From Chitinophaga sp. (GTDB lineage Bacteria; Bacteroidota; Bacteroidia; Chitinophagales; Chitinophagaceae), in NCBI RefSeq assembly GCF_019236475.1, contig NZ_JAFAIX010000012.1, positions 868,001 to 932,000 on the forward strand: a stretch of 64,000 nucleotides of DNA, given 5' to 3'. The notes beneath the pieces are model-generated. The model searched no databases. It was not told the DNA's origin and saw only the letters and a program-made list of their open reading frames with translations. Within the stretch, counting starts at the first letter, position 1. Each line of letters opens with the position of its first letter. The position numbers and the translations under genes are program-made. Shown in pieces: positions 52,098 to 59,941 of this stretch.

Positions 52098-53912
52098 ATG
52101 AGTAACGAAGCAACATTGCACAGTCAACAGGAGGTTATGCACGGCGCGGCGGCACATGGTCACCATGATCATGGGCACCATCATGAAAGTTTCATTTCTA
52201 AGTATGTTTTCAGCTTAGACCATAAAATGATTGCCAAACAATTCCTGATCACAGGTATTGTATGGGCTATCATTGGCGCCTTCTTCTCTGTACTGTTCCG
52301 TTTGCAACTCGGATATCCCGATGCTACCTTCCCTTGGCTGGAAAGCATCCTTGGCCACTGGGCAAAAGGTGGTCGTATCACCCCTGAAGCATATTACGCT
52401 CTGGTTACCATGCACGGTACCATCCTCGTATTCTTCGTATTAACTGCCGGTCTGTCCGGTACCTTCTCGAACTTGCTTATTCCGCTGCAAGTAGGTGCCC
52501 GCGACATGGCGTCCCCTTTCATGAACTGCCTCTCCTACTGGTTCTTCTTCTTGGCGAGCCTGGTAATGATGGCTTCCCTGTTTGTTCAAACAGGTCCTGC
52601 TTCTGGTGGTTGGACAATGTACCCTCCACTGAGTGCACTGGGTGATGCTTCTATCGGTTCTAAAATGGGTGTGGACTTGTGGCTCACTTCTATGGCGCTG
52701 TTCGTTGTGTCTCAGTTGCTGGGTGGTCTGAACTACATCTCTACTATCCTCAACATGCGTGCTAAAGGTATGAGCATGACCAAAATGCCACTGACAATCT
52801 GGTCATTCTTCTTTACCGCTGTATTGGGCGTACTGTCTTTCCCTGTTCTGCTGTCAGGTTTCATCCTGCTGCTCATGGATCGTCACGCTGGTACTAGCTT
52901 CTACCTGTCTGATATCTTCATCGCTGGTAAAGCACTGGCTAACGAAGGTGGTAGCGCAATCCTCTATCAACACTTATTCTGGTTCCTCGGTCACCCTGAG
53001 GTATATATCATTATCCTTCCTGCAATGGGTATGGTATCTGAAGTACTGGCGGTTAGCTCTCGCAAACCTATCTTCGGTTACCTCGCAATGGTGGGCTCTC
53101 TGTTCGCTATCTGTATCCTGGCCTTCCTCGTATGGGCACACCATATGTTCGTGACTGGTCTGAACCCATTCCTTGGTGCGTTCTTCGTACTGTTAACACT
53201 CCTGATCGCGGTACCTTCCGCTATTAAAGTGTTCAACTGGCTGACCACCATCTGGAAAGGTAATATCCACTTTACGCCTGCTTCCCTGTTCTCCATCGGT
53301 TTCGTGAGCACTTTCATCTCCGGTGGTCTGACTGGTATCTGGCTGGGTAACTCTTCTATCGATATTCACCTGCACGATACTTACTTCGTAATCGCTCACT
53401 TCCACATTGTAATGGGTGTGTCTGCATTCTTTGGTATGTTCGCCGGTATTTACCACTGGTTCCCTAAAATGTATGGCCGCTTCATGAACAATACTCTGGG
53501 TTATATCCACTTCTGGATCACCCTGGTAGGTGCTTATTGCATCTTCTGGCCTATGCACTACGAAGGTATGGCGGGTATGCCTAGAAGATATTTCGACTAC
53601 TCTACCTGGACTTCTTTCAACCAGTTCAGTGGTCTGAACCAATTCATCAGCTTCGTAGTAATCATTGTATTCGCGGTTCAGTTGCTGTTTGTGTTCAACT
53701 TCTTCTACAGCATCTTCAAAGGTAGAAAAATGACTACCCAGAACCCATGGAAAGCAACTACCCTGGAATGGACTACTCCAATTCACGGTATTCACGGTAA
53801 CTGGCCTGGCGAAATTCCAGAAGTTCACCGTTGGGCTTATGACTACAGTAAAGACGGTAGAGACTTCATTCCTCAAACCGAACCTCTCGGTCCAAACGAA
53901 TCAGGTCACTAA
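52098..53912 (+). CDS. ctaD: cytochrome c oxidase subunit I
   Basis: This 604-residue catalytic subunit has the proton-pump type A1 site HPEVY at about 299 (GHPEVYIIILPAMGMVSEV), the heme and CuB ligands in VWAHHMFVTGLNP and HDTYFVIAHFHIVMG, and the D-channel region LLIPLQVGARDMASPFMNCLSYW. The N-terminus is unusually His-rich (HGAAAHGHHDHGHHHE), which might bind copper. It reduces O2 to water and pumps protons. It is followed after 95 nt by ctaB, with a hairpin between. Confidence 0.97.
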   Translation: MSNEATLHSQQEVMHGAAAHGHHDHGHHHESFISKYVFSLDHKMIAKQFLITGIVWAIIGAFFSVLFRLQLGYPDATFPWLESILGHWAKGGRITPEAYYALVTMHGTILVFFVLTAGLSGTFSNLLIPLQVGARDMASPFMNCLSYWFFFLASLVMMASLFVQTGPASGGWTMYPPLSALGDASIGSKMGVDLWLTSMALFVVSQLLGGLNYISTILNMRAKGMSMTKMPLTIWSFFFTAVLGVLSFPVLLSGFILLLMDRHAGTSFYLSDIFIAGKALANEGGSAILYQHLFWFLGHPEVYIIILPAMGMVSEVLAVSSRKPIFGYLAMVGSLFAICILAFLVWAHHMFVTGLNPFLGAFFVLLTLLIAVPSAIKVFNWLTTIWKGNIHFTPASLFSIGFVSTFISGGLTGIWLGNSSIDIHLHDTYFVIAHFHIVMGVSAFFGMFAGIYHWFPKMYGRFMNNTLGYIHFWITLVGAYCIFWPMHYEGMAGMPRRYFDYSTWTSFNQFSGLNQFISFVVIIVFAVQLLFVFNFFYSIFKGRKMTTQNPWKATTLEWTTPIHGIHGNWPGEIPEVHRWAYDYSKDGRDFIPQTEPLGPNESGH

Positions 53913-53923
53913 CAATAATATTT

Positions 53924-53961
53924 CAAGCGCCGGCAGGTATTTATTTGCCTGCCGGAACTTG
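53924..53961 (+). other. RNA hairpin between ctaD and ctaB
   Basis: CCGGCAGG (53930-53937) pairs with CCTGCCGG (53948-53955), extended by CAAG/CTTG outside an internal loop. No T-tract follows. It may reduce readthrough to the assembly genes or protect the upstream message. Confidence 0.55.
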
Positions 53962-54022
53962 ATTAACTGTGATGTTTGTAAATTTGTCCTGAGCTAATTT
54001 TCAGGATGTGGTTAGAAATAAA

Positions 54023-54922
54023 ATGTTGCAAGAAAACTCCATAAAATTGTCGACATCGTATGCAGTAGCAAGCAAGGTGAAAGATTACTCTCAGTTAATG
54101 AAGTTTAATCTCACCTTCATGGTGGTGTTCTCCTCTGTGGTGGCTTATCTGCTGGTGCCTGGAGTGGAGTTTAACATTGTAAAAGTTCTTTTATTATTTG
54201 CTGGTGGATTGCTGGTTTCCGGATCAGCCAATACCATCAACCAGATATGGGAAAAGGAAACAGACAAGCTGATGGCACGCACTGCCGTACGTCCGCTGCC
54301 AGCAGGTCGGATGACCGATGCTGAAGCGATCGCACTGGCCGTGATCACAGGTGTTGCTGGTGTCCTGATTATGGGATACTGCTTTAACTGGTTAAGTGCT
54401 GGATTAAGCCTCTTGTCGCTGGTATTGTATGCTTTTGTATACACTCCCTGGAAGAAATGGAATTCACTGGCCGTATTGGTAGGTGCTATTCCGGGTGCAA
54501 TGCCCCTGCTGATTGGCTGGGCCGCAGGCGCCAATAATCTTGCAGAAGGCGGCTGGTCTTTGTTTGCTATCCAATTCCTTTGGCAATTCCCGCATTTCTG
54601 GGCTATCGCCTGGATTGCGTTTAAAGACTATGCCAAGGCCGGTTTCAAATTATTACCTGCCAACGGTGAACCCAATAGATTCACCGCATTGCAGGCAGTG
54701 CTATATACACTGTTAATTATTCCAGCAGGCGTAGCGCCTTATCTGCTGCACATTACAGGACGGATTTCCGCCATCGTTGCCATATTAGCTGGGTTATTCT
54801 TCTTATACAGAGCAGTAAACCTGTACCGTAAGAATGATATTCCTGCTGCAAGGAAACTGATGTTCGGGTCCTATATTTACCTGACAATCGTTCAGCTTGC
54901 ACAGCTGCTGGATAAATATTAA
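54023..54922 (+). CDS. ctaB: protoheme IX farnesyltransferase
   Basis: This UbiA-family prenyltransferase makes heme O from heme B, the first step towards heme A of the aa3 oxidase. The polyprenyl diphosphate motif reads NTINQIWEKETDKLMARTAVRPLPAGRM, and the second Asp-rich site lies in FAIQFLWQFPHFWAIAWIAFKDYAKAGFKLLP. About eight or nine helices are visible. A GTG at 54008 opens the frame earlier, but ATG 54023 is the more natural start. Heme A synthase (ctaA) is not in the window. The stop is 19 nt before the next gene's start. Confidence 0.93.
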   Translation: MLQENSIKLSTSYAVASKVKDYSQLMKFNLTFMVVFSSVVAYLLVPGVEFNIVKVLLLFAGGLLVSGSANTINQIWEKETDKLMARTAVRPLPAGRMTDAEAIALAVITGVAGVLIMGYCFNWLSAGLSLLSLVLYAFVYTPWKKWNSLAVLVGAIPGAMPLLIGWAAGANNLAEGGWSLFAIQFLWQFPHFWAIAWIAFKDYAKAGFKLLPANGEPNRFTALQAVLYTLLIIPAGVAPYLLHITGRISAIVAILAGLFFLYRAVNLYRKNDIPAARKLMFGSYIYLTIVQLAQLLDKY

Positions 54923-54941
54923 TCTGAAACAGGAGGAAGTG

Positions 54942-55505
54942 ATGCAAACAATGAGCATACAACGTAAAAAAATACATCCGCACAAATATTCCCTTTGGAT
55001 TGCCATGGGTAGTATTACCATGATGTTCATCGGATTCACCAGTGCATACGTTGTGAAGAGATCGCAGGCCAACTGGCTTGCATTTGAACTGCCACATATT
55101 TTCTGGCTCTCTACTGCTGTTATCTTACTCAGTAGCCTGACCATACACCTGGCTTTAAAGCAATTTAAAGAAAGGAACATGCAACGCTACAAACAGTTGA
55201 TAACCCTGACGGCTATCCTGGGTGTAGTATTTGCAGCTTGTCAATGGATCGGATTCACACAATTGAGATCCGAAGGATTACCGCTCTCCGGACCGGTTTC
55301 CGCATCCTTTATTTATGTTATCGTAGGTGTGCACATGTTGCACGTGCTCGGTGGAGTAGTTGCCTTACTGGTAATGTTCTTCAGAGCTTACAGAACACGT
55401 ATTCGTACCTACAGCGCAGTACCTATTGAAGTGGCCGCAACTTACTGGCATTTCGTAGATATCCTGTGGATTTACCTGTTAGTATTTTTAAGTATCGCGA
55501 GATAA
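54942..55505 (+). CDS. cytochrome c oxidase subunit III family protein (first copy)
   Basis: This 187-residue protein has five membrane helices. Segments IGFTSAYVVKRSQANWLAFELPHIFWLSTAVILLSS, YVIVGVHMLHVLGGVVALLVMFF and VAATYWHFVDILWIYLLVFLSIAR match the CtaE/CoxC family. ATG 54942 is preceded by AGGAGG at 54931, a clear ribosome-binding site, so I prefer it to the earlier in-frame start at 54897, which would overlap ctaB. It is one of two subunit III genes in tandem; the second starts at 55533. The two may be both assembled into the oxidase. Confidence 0.9.
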   Translation: MQTMSIQRKKIHPHKYSLWIAMGSITMMFIGFTSAYVVKRSQANWLAFELPHIFWLSTAVILLSSLTIHLALKQFKERNMQRYKQLITLTAILGVVFAACQWIGFTQLRSEGLPLSGPVSASFIYVIVGVHMLHVLGGVVALLVMFFRAYRTRIRTYSAVPIEVAATYWHFVDILWIYLLVFLSIAR

Positions 55506-55532
55506 ACTTTGTAAAATTTTATAAAATAAACA

Positions 55533-56207
55533 ATGGATACAGCAGTTACAGCGAAGAAAAAATGGTGGGCCGGAGGTTATTCTCCTTTTAATGTGAACTA
55601 TGGCAAGTTGATGATGTGGTACTTCCTGATATCAGATGCGTTCACTTTCGGCGCATTGTTGATTTCATATGGTACCATCCGGTTTTCCAGCACATCCTGG
55701 CCTGATCCGAATGAGGTATTTAGGTCTTTCCCAGGTATGGGACATGCAAACCTCCCGCTGATGTTTGTGAGCTTGATGACCTTCATCCTCATCATGAGTT
55801 CTGTAACAATGGTACTGGCTGTACACGCTGGTCACCACAGAGATAAAAAAGCAGTTGCTAAATGGATGATCTTCACCATCATTGGTGGTATCGCCTTCCT
55901 TAGCTGCCAAGCTTGGGAGTGGACACACCTGTATCATGAAGGTGCTTGGTGGGGCCGCAACCCATTCGTTAACGTAGATGGTACCGCAGCTACTACTAAC
56001 TTTACCAACTTCTTCTTCACCATCACCGGTTTCCACGGTCTGCACGTAACTTCTGGTGTGATCATCAACATCATCATCCTGATCAACGTACTGAAAGGTA
56101 CTTACGAACACAGAGGTCACTATGAAATGGTTGAAAAAGTAGGTCTGTACTGGCACTTTGTAGATCTGGTTTGGGTATTCGTATTCACCTGCTTCTACCT
56201 GCTCTAA
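55533..56207 (+). CDS. cytochrome c oxidase subunit III (second copy)
   Basis: This 224-residue membrane protein has five or six helices, with MMWYFLISDAFTFGALLISYGTIRF, GGIAFLSCQAWEWTHLYHEGAWWG and GFHGLHVTSGVIINIIILINVLKG...YWHFVDLVWVFVFTCFYLL typical of subunit III. It is longer than the first copy and has a conserved Glu-Trp-Thr-His segment. It follows the first copy by 27 nt and precedes the subunit IV gene by 71 nt. The pair of subunit III genes is usual in Bacteroidota cox operons. Confidence 0.94.
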   Translation: MDTAVTAKKKWWAGGYSPFNVNYGKLMMWYFLISDAFTFGALLISYGTIRFSSTSWPDPNEVFRSFPGMGHANLPLMFVSLMTFILIMSSVTMVLAVHAGHHRDKKAVAKWMIFTIIGGIAFLSCQAWEWTHLYHEGAWWGRNPFVNVDGTAATTNFTNFFFTITGFHGLHVTSGVIINIIILINVLKGTYEHRGHYEMVEKVGLYWHFVDLVWVFVFTCFYLL

Positions 56208-56278
56208 TAGTAGCGCCTTTACAAGGTTTATTGATTAACTGGAATCTGATTATAGAATTATTTTAATAGAAAATAGAA

Positions 56279-56686
56279 ATGGAACATACACAGTCTGCTG
56301 AAGTGCTTGAACCGGTTCACCACGATTCGTCTACCAGTGTTATCTGGCAAACGTTCTGGATTCTGCTGGCTATTACGGTTGGTGAAGTAGGTCTGGCTTT
56401 CTTACACCTGGAATATGGTTTTATGCCAAGAATGTTCTTGAACGGTATCTTCATCATCCTGACACTCTTCAAAGCATTTTATATCGTTGCTCGTTTCATG
56501 CACCTGGGTTCTGAAATCAGAAACCTGATAATGACCGTCCTCATGCCGCTGCTGCTGTTTGTATGGTTCATTATTGCGTTCCTCTACGAAGGTCACTCCT
56601 GGAAAAATCTGAGAAAAGATCTCGCTCCAGGTACTAAAGTAGAAGCTCCTAAAGTGCCAAACGCTGAACACGAGCCTCACCACTAA
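56279..56686 (+). CDS. cytochrome c oxidase subunit IV (prokaryotic, COX4)
   Basis: This 135-residue protein has three helices (TFWILLAITVGEVGLAFLHL, FLNGIFIILTLFKAFYIVARFMHLGSE, LIMTVLMPLLLFVWFIIAFLYEGHSW), matching the bacterial COX4 family. The tail is hydrophilic and ends EHEPHH. It probably stabilises the oxidase. Its stop codon is in frame with the SCO gene that follows; the gap from this stop to ATG 56741 has no other in-frame stop. Confidence 0.9.
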   Translation: MEHTQSAEVLEPVHHDSSTSVIWQTFWILLAITVGEVGLAFLHLEYGFMPRMFLNGIFIILTLFKAFYIVARFMHLGSEIRNLIMTVLMPLLLFVWFIIAFLYEGHSWKNLRKDLAPGTKVEAPKVPNAEHEPHH

Positions 56687-56740
56687 TTAATTGACTTTTT
56701 AAATTATAGGATCATCTCACGCAGGGCTTTATTAGGAGTA

Positions 56741-57433
56741 ATGTTGGCGATTTTGGTGCCATTGGCGGGTTATCTAATTGTAGATCACTACGGTAAAGAT
56801 GCTGTACCTATCCCACGCTATTACAGTCCCGAAAGAGTAGATACTGTTGTGAATAACGGGAAAGTCTCTTATGATACGGTTTACCATACCATAAGAGACT
56901 TCCAGATGACCAACCAACTTGGTGAAAAGGTCAGCCTGAAGAACATGGAAGGTAAGATCCTAGTCGTTGACTTCTTCTTCACTTCCTGCCCAAGCATCTG
57001 CCCTACCCTCACCAAGAATCTTAGAATGCTGCAAAGCGCATACACTAAAAATGATACGCTCCTGCAGATTCTTTCCTTCTCTGTAGATCCTGTTAGGGAT
57101 ACCGTAGACAAACTGCGTAAATACGCATACGACTATAAAGTAAATCCCGATAACTGGTGGCTGCTGACCGGTGATAAAAAAGAAATTTACGATCTCGCCA
57201 GACACGAATTCTTCGTTTCTGTTACAGAAGGAGATGGCGGTCCGGATGATTTCGTACACACCGAGAAGATTGTGCTCATCGATAAAAACAGGCATATCCG
57301 CGGATACTACAACGGTCTCGATTCAAATGATATCAAAAGATTGGCGACCGATGTATCCATCCTCAATCTGGCTAAAGAAAAGAAAAGACCTTCTTTCGCC
57401 AAATTCCTGAAGGGACTGTTCTCCGGAAAATAA
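56741..57433 (+). CDS. SCO1/SenC-family copper chaperone in the cox operon
   Basis: This 230-residue protein has an N-terminal anchor (MLAILVPLAGYLIVDHY), a thioredoxin-like domain with CxxxC in FFTSCPSICPTLTKNL and the conserved His in DDFVHTEKIVLID. It probably loads copper on the CuA site of CoxB. The frame is open upstream to the COX4 stop, and the encoded NYRIISRRALLGV would give a positively charged N-terminus to the anchor, but no ATG/GTG/TTG is available there, so I keep ATG 56741. This is a second SCO gene beside the one at 34860. Confidence 0.9.
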   Translation: MLAILVPLAGYLIVDHYGKDAVPIPRYYSPERVDTVVNNGKVSYDTVYHTIRDFQMTNQLGEKVSLKNMEGKILVVDFFFTSCPSICPTLTKNLRMLQSAYTKNDTLLQILSFSVDPVRDTVDKLRKYAYDYKVNPDNWWLLTGDKKEIYDLARHEFFVSVTEGDGGPDDFVHTEKIVLIDKNRHIRGYYNGLDSNDIKRLATDVSILNLAKEKKRPSFAKFLKGLFSGK

Positions 57434-57450
57434 TATTACTCTTATATGTA

Positions 57451-57484
57451 AGGTGAATAGAGAAAGGTTGTTCACCTTTCTTTG
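57451..57484 (+). terminator. possible hairpin terminator or attenuator after SCO gene
   Basis: AGGTGAA (57451-57457) pairs with TTCACCT (57471-57477), followed by TTCTTTG. TTCACCTTTC recurs at 57485-57494, which allows alternative pairing with GAAAGGT (57462-57468). It may partly end transcription before the DUF420 gene. Confidence 0.5.
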
Positions 57485-57510
57485 TTCACCTTTCACTTTG
57501 TAGAAATATC

Positions 57511-58083
57511 ATGGATCTGAAAAATAAGAATCTTAATGTCCCGATAACAATTATCTCAATTGTTATCCCTGTATTGGTAGCCATCCTCTTTTATATGCCT
57601 AAACCAGAGCTTCATCCTGGTTTTGATATCAGAATTTTGCCGCTGTTTCATGCGATTCTGAATTCGGCTACTGCAGTACTGTTGGTTGCGAGTCTCTACT
57701 TCATTAAAAACGGTCAACAAAAGGCCCATAAAACGGCTAATTTGATCGCTGTAGTACTCTCCGTGATCTTCTTGCTCTCTTATGTTACTTATCACGCGTT
57801 GGCGCCTGAAACGCGCTTCGGAGATATTAACCATGATGGTATCGTGGATGCTGCTGAAAAAGCTGCGGTAGGTGGTATCAGATATGTATACTATTTCCTA
57901 TTGCTGACGCATATCGTATTGGCTGCGATCATTGTGCCATTCGTATTGTTTACGCTGCTGCGTGCATTCCAGCATAATTTTGAAAAGCATAAGAAGATTG
58001 CCAGAATCACTTGGCCAATCTGGCTCTATGTAGCTGTTACCGGGGTTATCGTATATATCATGATCTCTCCGTATTACCACTAA
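57511..58083 (+). CDS. DUF420 membrane protein
   Basis: This 190-residue protein has five helices, with IPVLVAILFYMPKPELHPGFDIRILPLFHAILNSATAVLLVASLYFIKNGQQKAHKTANL and TWPIWLYVAVTGVIVYIMISPYYH matching DUF420. The family is co-encoded with oxidase genes in Bacteroidota and Firmicutes and may be an assembly factor related to CtaM, which has been shown to be needed for aa3 maturation. Conserved histidines lie in LHPGFD, FHAIL and HKTAN. It follows the SCO gene by 77 nt. Confidence 0.88.
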   Translation: MDLKNKNLNVPITIISIVIPVLVAILFYMPKPELHPGFDIRILPLFHAILNSATAVLLVASLYFIKNGQQKAHKTANLIAVVLSVIFLLSYVTYHALAPETRFGDINHDGIVDAAEKAAVGGIRYVYYFLLLTHIVLAAIIVPFVLFTLLRAFQHNFEKHKKIARITWPIWLYVAVTGVIVYIMISPYYH

Positions 58084-58109
58084 CTTATCTATTTGTAAAA
58101 TAATCTGTT

Positions 58110-58138
58110 AAGCAGGCCTCACCAGGTCTGCTTTTTTT
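58110..58138 (+). terminator. intrinsic terminator after DUF420 gene
   Basis: A 9-bp stem (AGCAGGCCT / AGGTCTGCT, one G-U) closes on CACC and is followed by seven Ts. Confidence 0.88.
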
Positions 58139-58225
58139 ATTGGGAGACCGCCAGTTCTCGAACCTATTTCTTTACTCAAAATTTCGCTCGGAAGTCTTAA
58201 TTTTACAGGACCAAATGAATGACAG

Positions 58226-58441
58226 ATGAAGAAACTGTGTTATATAACTTTGATAGGATGGATGCTTACAATCAGCAATCAGTTGATGGCACAGTGTTCC
58301 CTGTGTACCAAAACGGCACAGCAACTCGGTGAAGGCCCTGCTAAAGGTCTCAACAACGGTATCCTGATGCTGGCACTTACTCCTCTTGCCATTATAGGAT
58401 TTCTCGCTTTCCGCTGGTGGAAAAGCAATCAAGAAGCTTAA
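58226..58441 (+). CDS. small membrane protein with CxxC, cox-operon associated
   Basis: This 71-residue protein has a signal peptide (MKKLCYITLIGWMLTISNQLMAQ), a short loop CSLCTKTAQQLGEGPAKGLNNG with a CxxC pair, and a C-terminal helix (LMLALTPLAIIGFLAFRWW). I recall similar small proteins at the end of Bacteroidota cox loci but know no function. The CxxC faces the periplasm in the simplest model and could bind copper or heme. It is separated from DUF420 by a terminator and has a terminator of its own. Confidence 0.8.
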   Translation: MKKLCYITLIGWMLTISNQLMAQCSLCTKTAQQLGEGPAKGLNNGILMLALTPLAIIGFLAFRWWKSNQEA

Positions 58442-58453
58442 AATAAAGAATAT

Positions 58454-58490
58454 ACGGCAGGAGAAGCTCCTGCCGTAACTGTTTTCTGAT
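58454..58490 (+). terminator. terminator at the end of the small CxxC gene
   Basis: A 10-bp stem (ACGGCAGGAG / CTCCTGCCGT) closes on AAG and is followed by AACTGTTTTC. It separates the cox region from the convergent MarR gene. Confidence 0.8.
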
Positions 58491-58507
58491 TGGTTTTTTG
58501 CCTGTAA

Positions 58508-59122
58508 TTAGGCTTCTTCCACTCTCAGTTCAAAAGCTGGACAATCTACCCGCAGATCCGCAGGTTTCAGCGTTGCTTTCATTGTACTGCAATAATGACC
58601 TTTCTTTAAGGTATAGGCCTGGCAATTGAAACACATGTGTTGTGTGGTGGTCACCTCTTGCTGATTCAACTGATAAATCAACTGCATCAGTTGTTCCAGT
58701 AATGCTCCTTGCTCTTTCACCGGCAGCAGCTCTACGCTGTCTTGCAACGGTTGTGCAAATCGCTCTACCTTTTTTGCTACTGCTTTCCCTTCTTTCACCA
58801 GTTGTAAACTGTGACTACGCGTGTCAGTCAAGCTGGCCTTTCTAACAAGATACTTCTTCTGCTCCAGTGATTTTACTGCATCACTGATAGTAGCTTTCGT
58901 CATGTTAAAATAGGAAGCCAGCGAAGTTACTGTTCGCTTTTCCTCCGGGTAGTGCAGTAAATAGGTAAGAACCTGAATCTGAATCGGACTCAAACCATAC
59001 TGTGTGGCCTCTTGCCAGAGAAGCACTCTAAACGCTTCTGATAAACGCTCCAAAGCGGCTACGACTTTGCTCGATGTATTGTCGGCCTGTTGCTCGGGGC
59101 TGAATGTGGATACTTTCCCCAT
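58508..59122 (-). CDS. MarR-family regulator with C-terminal four-cysteine tail
   Basis: This 204-residue protein has a MarR winged helix (about 25-120: SPIQIQVLTYLLHYPEEKRTVTSLASYFNMTKATISDAVKSLEQKKYLVRKASLTDTRSHSLQL). A tail of about 45 residues follows (HMCFNCQAYTLKKGHYCSTM ... LRVDCPAFEL) with Cys164, Cys167, Cys178 and Cys194, and His162/His176. Most MarR proteins are about 140-150 residues and lack this tail. The cysteines could hold zinc or an Fe-S cluster and make the protein a metal or redox sensor. It lies 120 nt after the protoglobin-like gene on the same strand. Confidence 0.88.
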   Translation of the reverse strand: MGKVSTFSPEQQADNTSSKVVAALERLSEAFRVLLWQEATQYGLSPIQIQVLTYLLHYPEEKRTVTSLASYFNMTKATISDAVKSLEQKKYLVRKASLTDTRSHSLQLVKEGKAVAKKVERFAQPLQDSVELLPVKEQGALLEQLMQLIYQLNQQEVTTTQHMCFNCQAYTLKKGHYCSTMKATLKPADLRVDCPAFELRVEEA

Positions 59123-59242
59123 GATAAATTCGTGCTGTCCTTAATAGTTGACGGGGCAAGGTACAATAATAAAGCATGGGTGTAAATAGCATATTAGTGA
59201 CATGCCAATATTCGTGACAGCTTGATAAGTATTTTTCTTACA

Positions 59243-59776
59243 CTATGGAGTAGGTGCAGAAGGATACGCCCAAAGGGCCAGACTCAATGTAACCGCTTTA
59301 AACCAAGCAGCTCCGATTTTCCCTACCAGCGCGGGTTCCAGACTACTGATAGCTATTGCTTCTGTCCCAAATCGTATGACAGGATATCCCATTATTGTTA
59401 AATACCGCAATAATTCGGGTTGTAAGGAATGCAATGCAATGGAATTTTCATCTGTCTGCCGCTCTACTTCTTGCCAATTCTGGCTACCCGGGCGGTTACA
59501 GAGCTGTTGCAACCAGGCACTAAAGTGTGAGTTCCGGAACGCGGCTTCACTACTTACATCGAAAAAAGATGATAAATAACCATCCGATCGAATATAGTCG
59601 TACCAACGCTGTAAAATCACCCTATGGGATGATTTTAGTACTGGAGCAGCAATATGCAAGAGTTTTTCATCTTCCTGCGTAAATAATAACATTCTCTTTA
59701 ATAATACCAATTCCTGTAAGCTAATTGCCGGAACAGCGGGTCTGTTTTGTTCCGAATGCAGGTCCGAATGGTCCAT
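59243..59776 (-). CDS. protoglobin-like heme protein
   Basis: This 177-residue protein resembles the protoglobin/globin-coupled-sensor domain: LLFTQEDEKLLHIAAPVLKSSHRVILQRWYDYIRSDGYLSSFF at the N-terminal half and ERQTDENSIALHSLQPELLRYLTIMG in the second. His116 in IALHSLQPELL is a candidate proximal heme ligand. It has no output domain, so it would act as a stand-alone gas-binding or sensing protein. It is followed by the MarR gene on the same strand and is divergent from the ClC-like gene. Family assignment is by motif recall only. Confidence 0.7.
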   Translation of the reverse strand: MDHSDLHSEQNRPAVPAISLQELVLLKRMLLFTQEDEKLLHIAAPVLKSSHRVILQRWYDYIRSDGYLSSFFDVSSEAAFRNSHFSAWLQQLCNRPGSQNWQEVERQTDENSIALHSLQPELLRYLTIMGYPVIRFGTEAIAISSLEPALVGKIGAAWFKAVTLSLALWAYPSAPTP

Positions 59777-59891
59777 GATCGTCTAAGTTTTGGGCTCTCG
59801 TTTGCTTAAGAATTACAATATATGATAAGGCTTCCTAACGGGGAAAATTTTCACAATGTATTAACAAGAAAATAGACACATATTAAAATCA

Positions 59892-59923
59892 TTTGAGATT
59901 CTGCATAGAACAATATAGCTTTG
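59892..59923 (+). promoter_or_regulatory. promoter of the ClC-like gene
   Basis: TTTG at 59892-59895 and TAGCTTTG at 59916-59923 are separated by 20 bp, a near-consensus Bacteroidota promoter. The in-frame TTG at 59921 falls inside the -7 box, so the start is ATG 59942. Confidence 0.75.
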
Positions 59924-59941
59924 ATTTATACGTATAAATCC

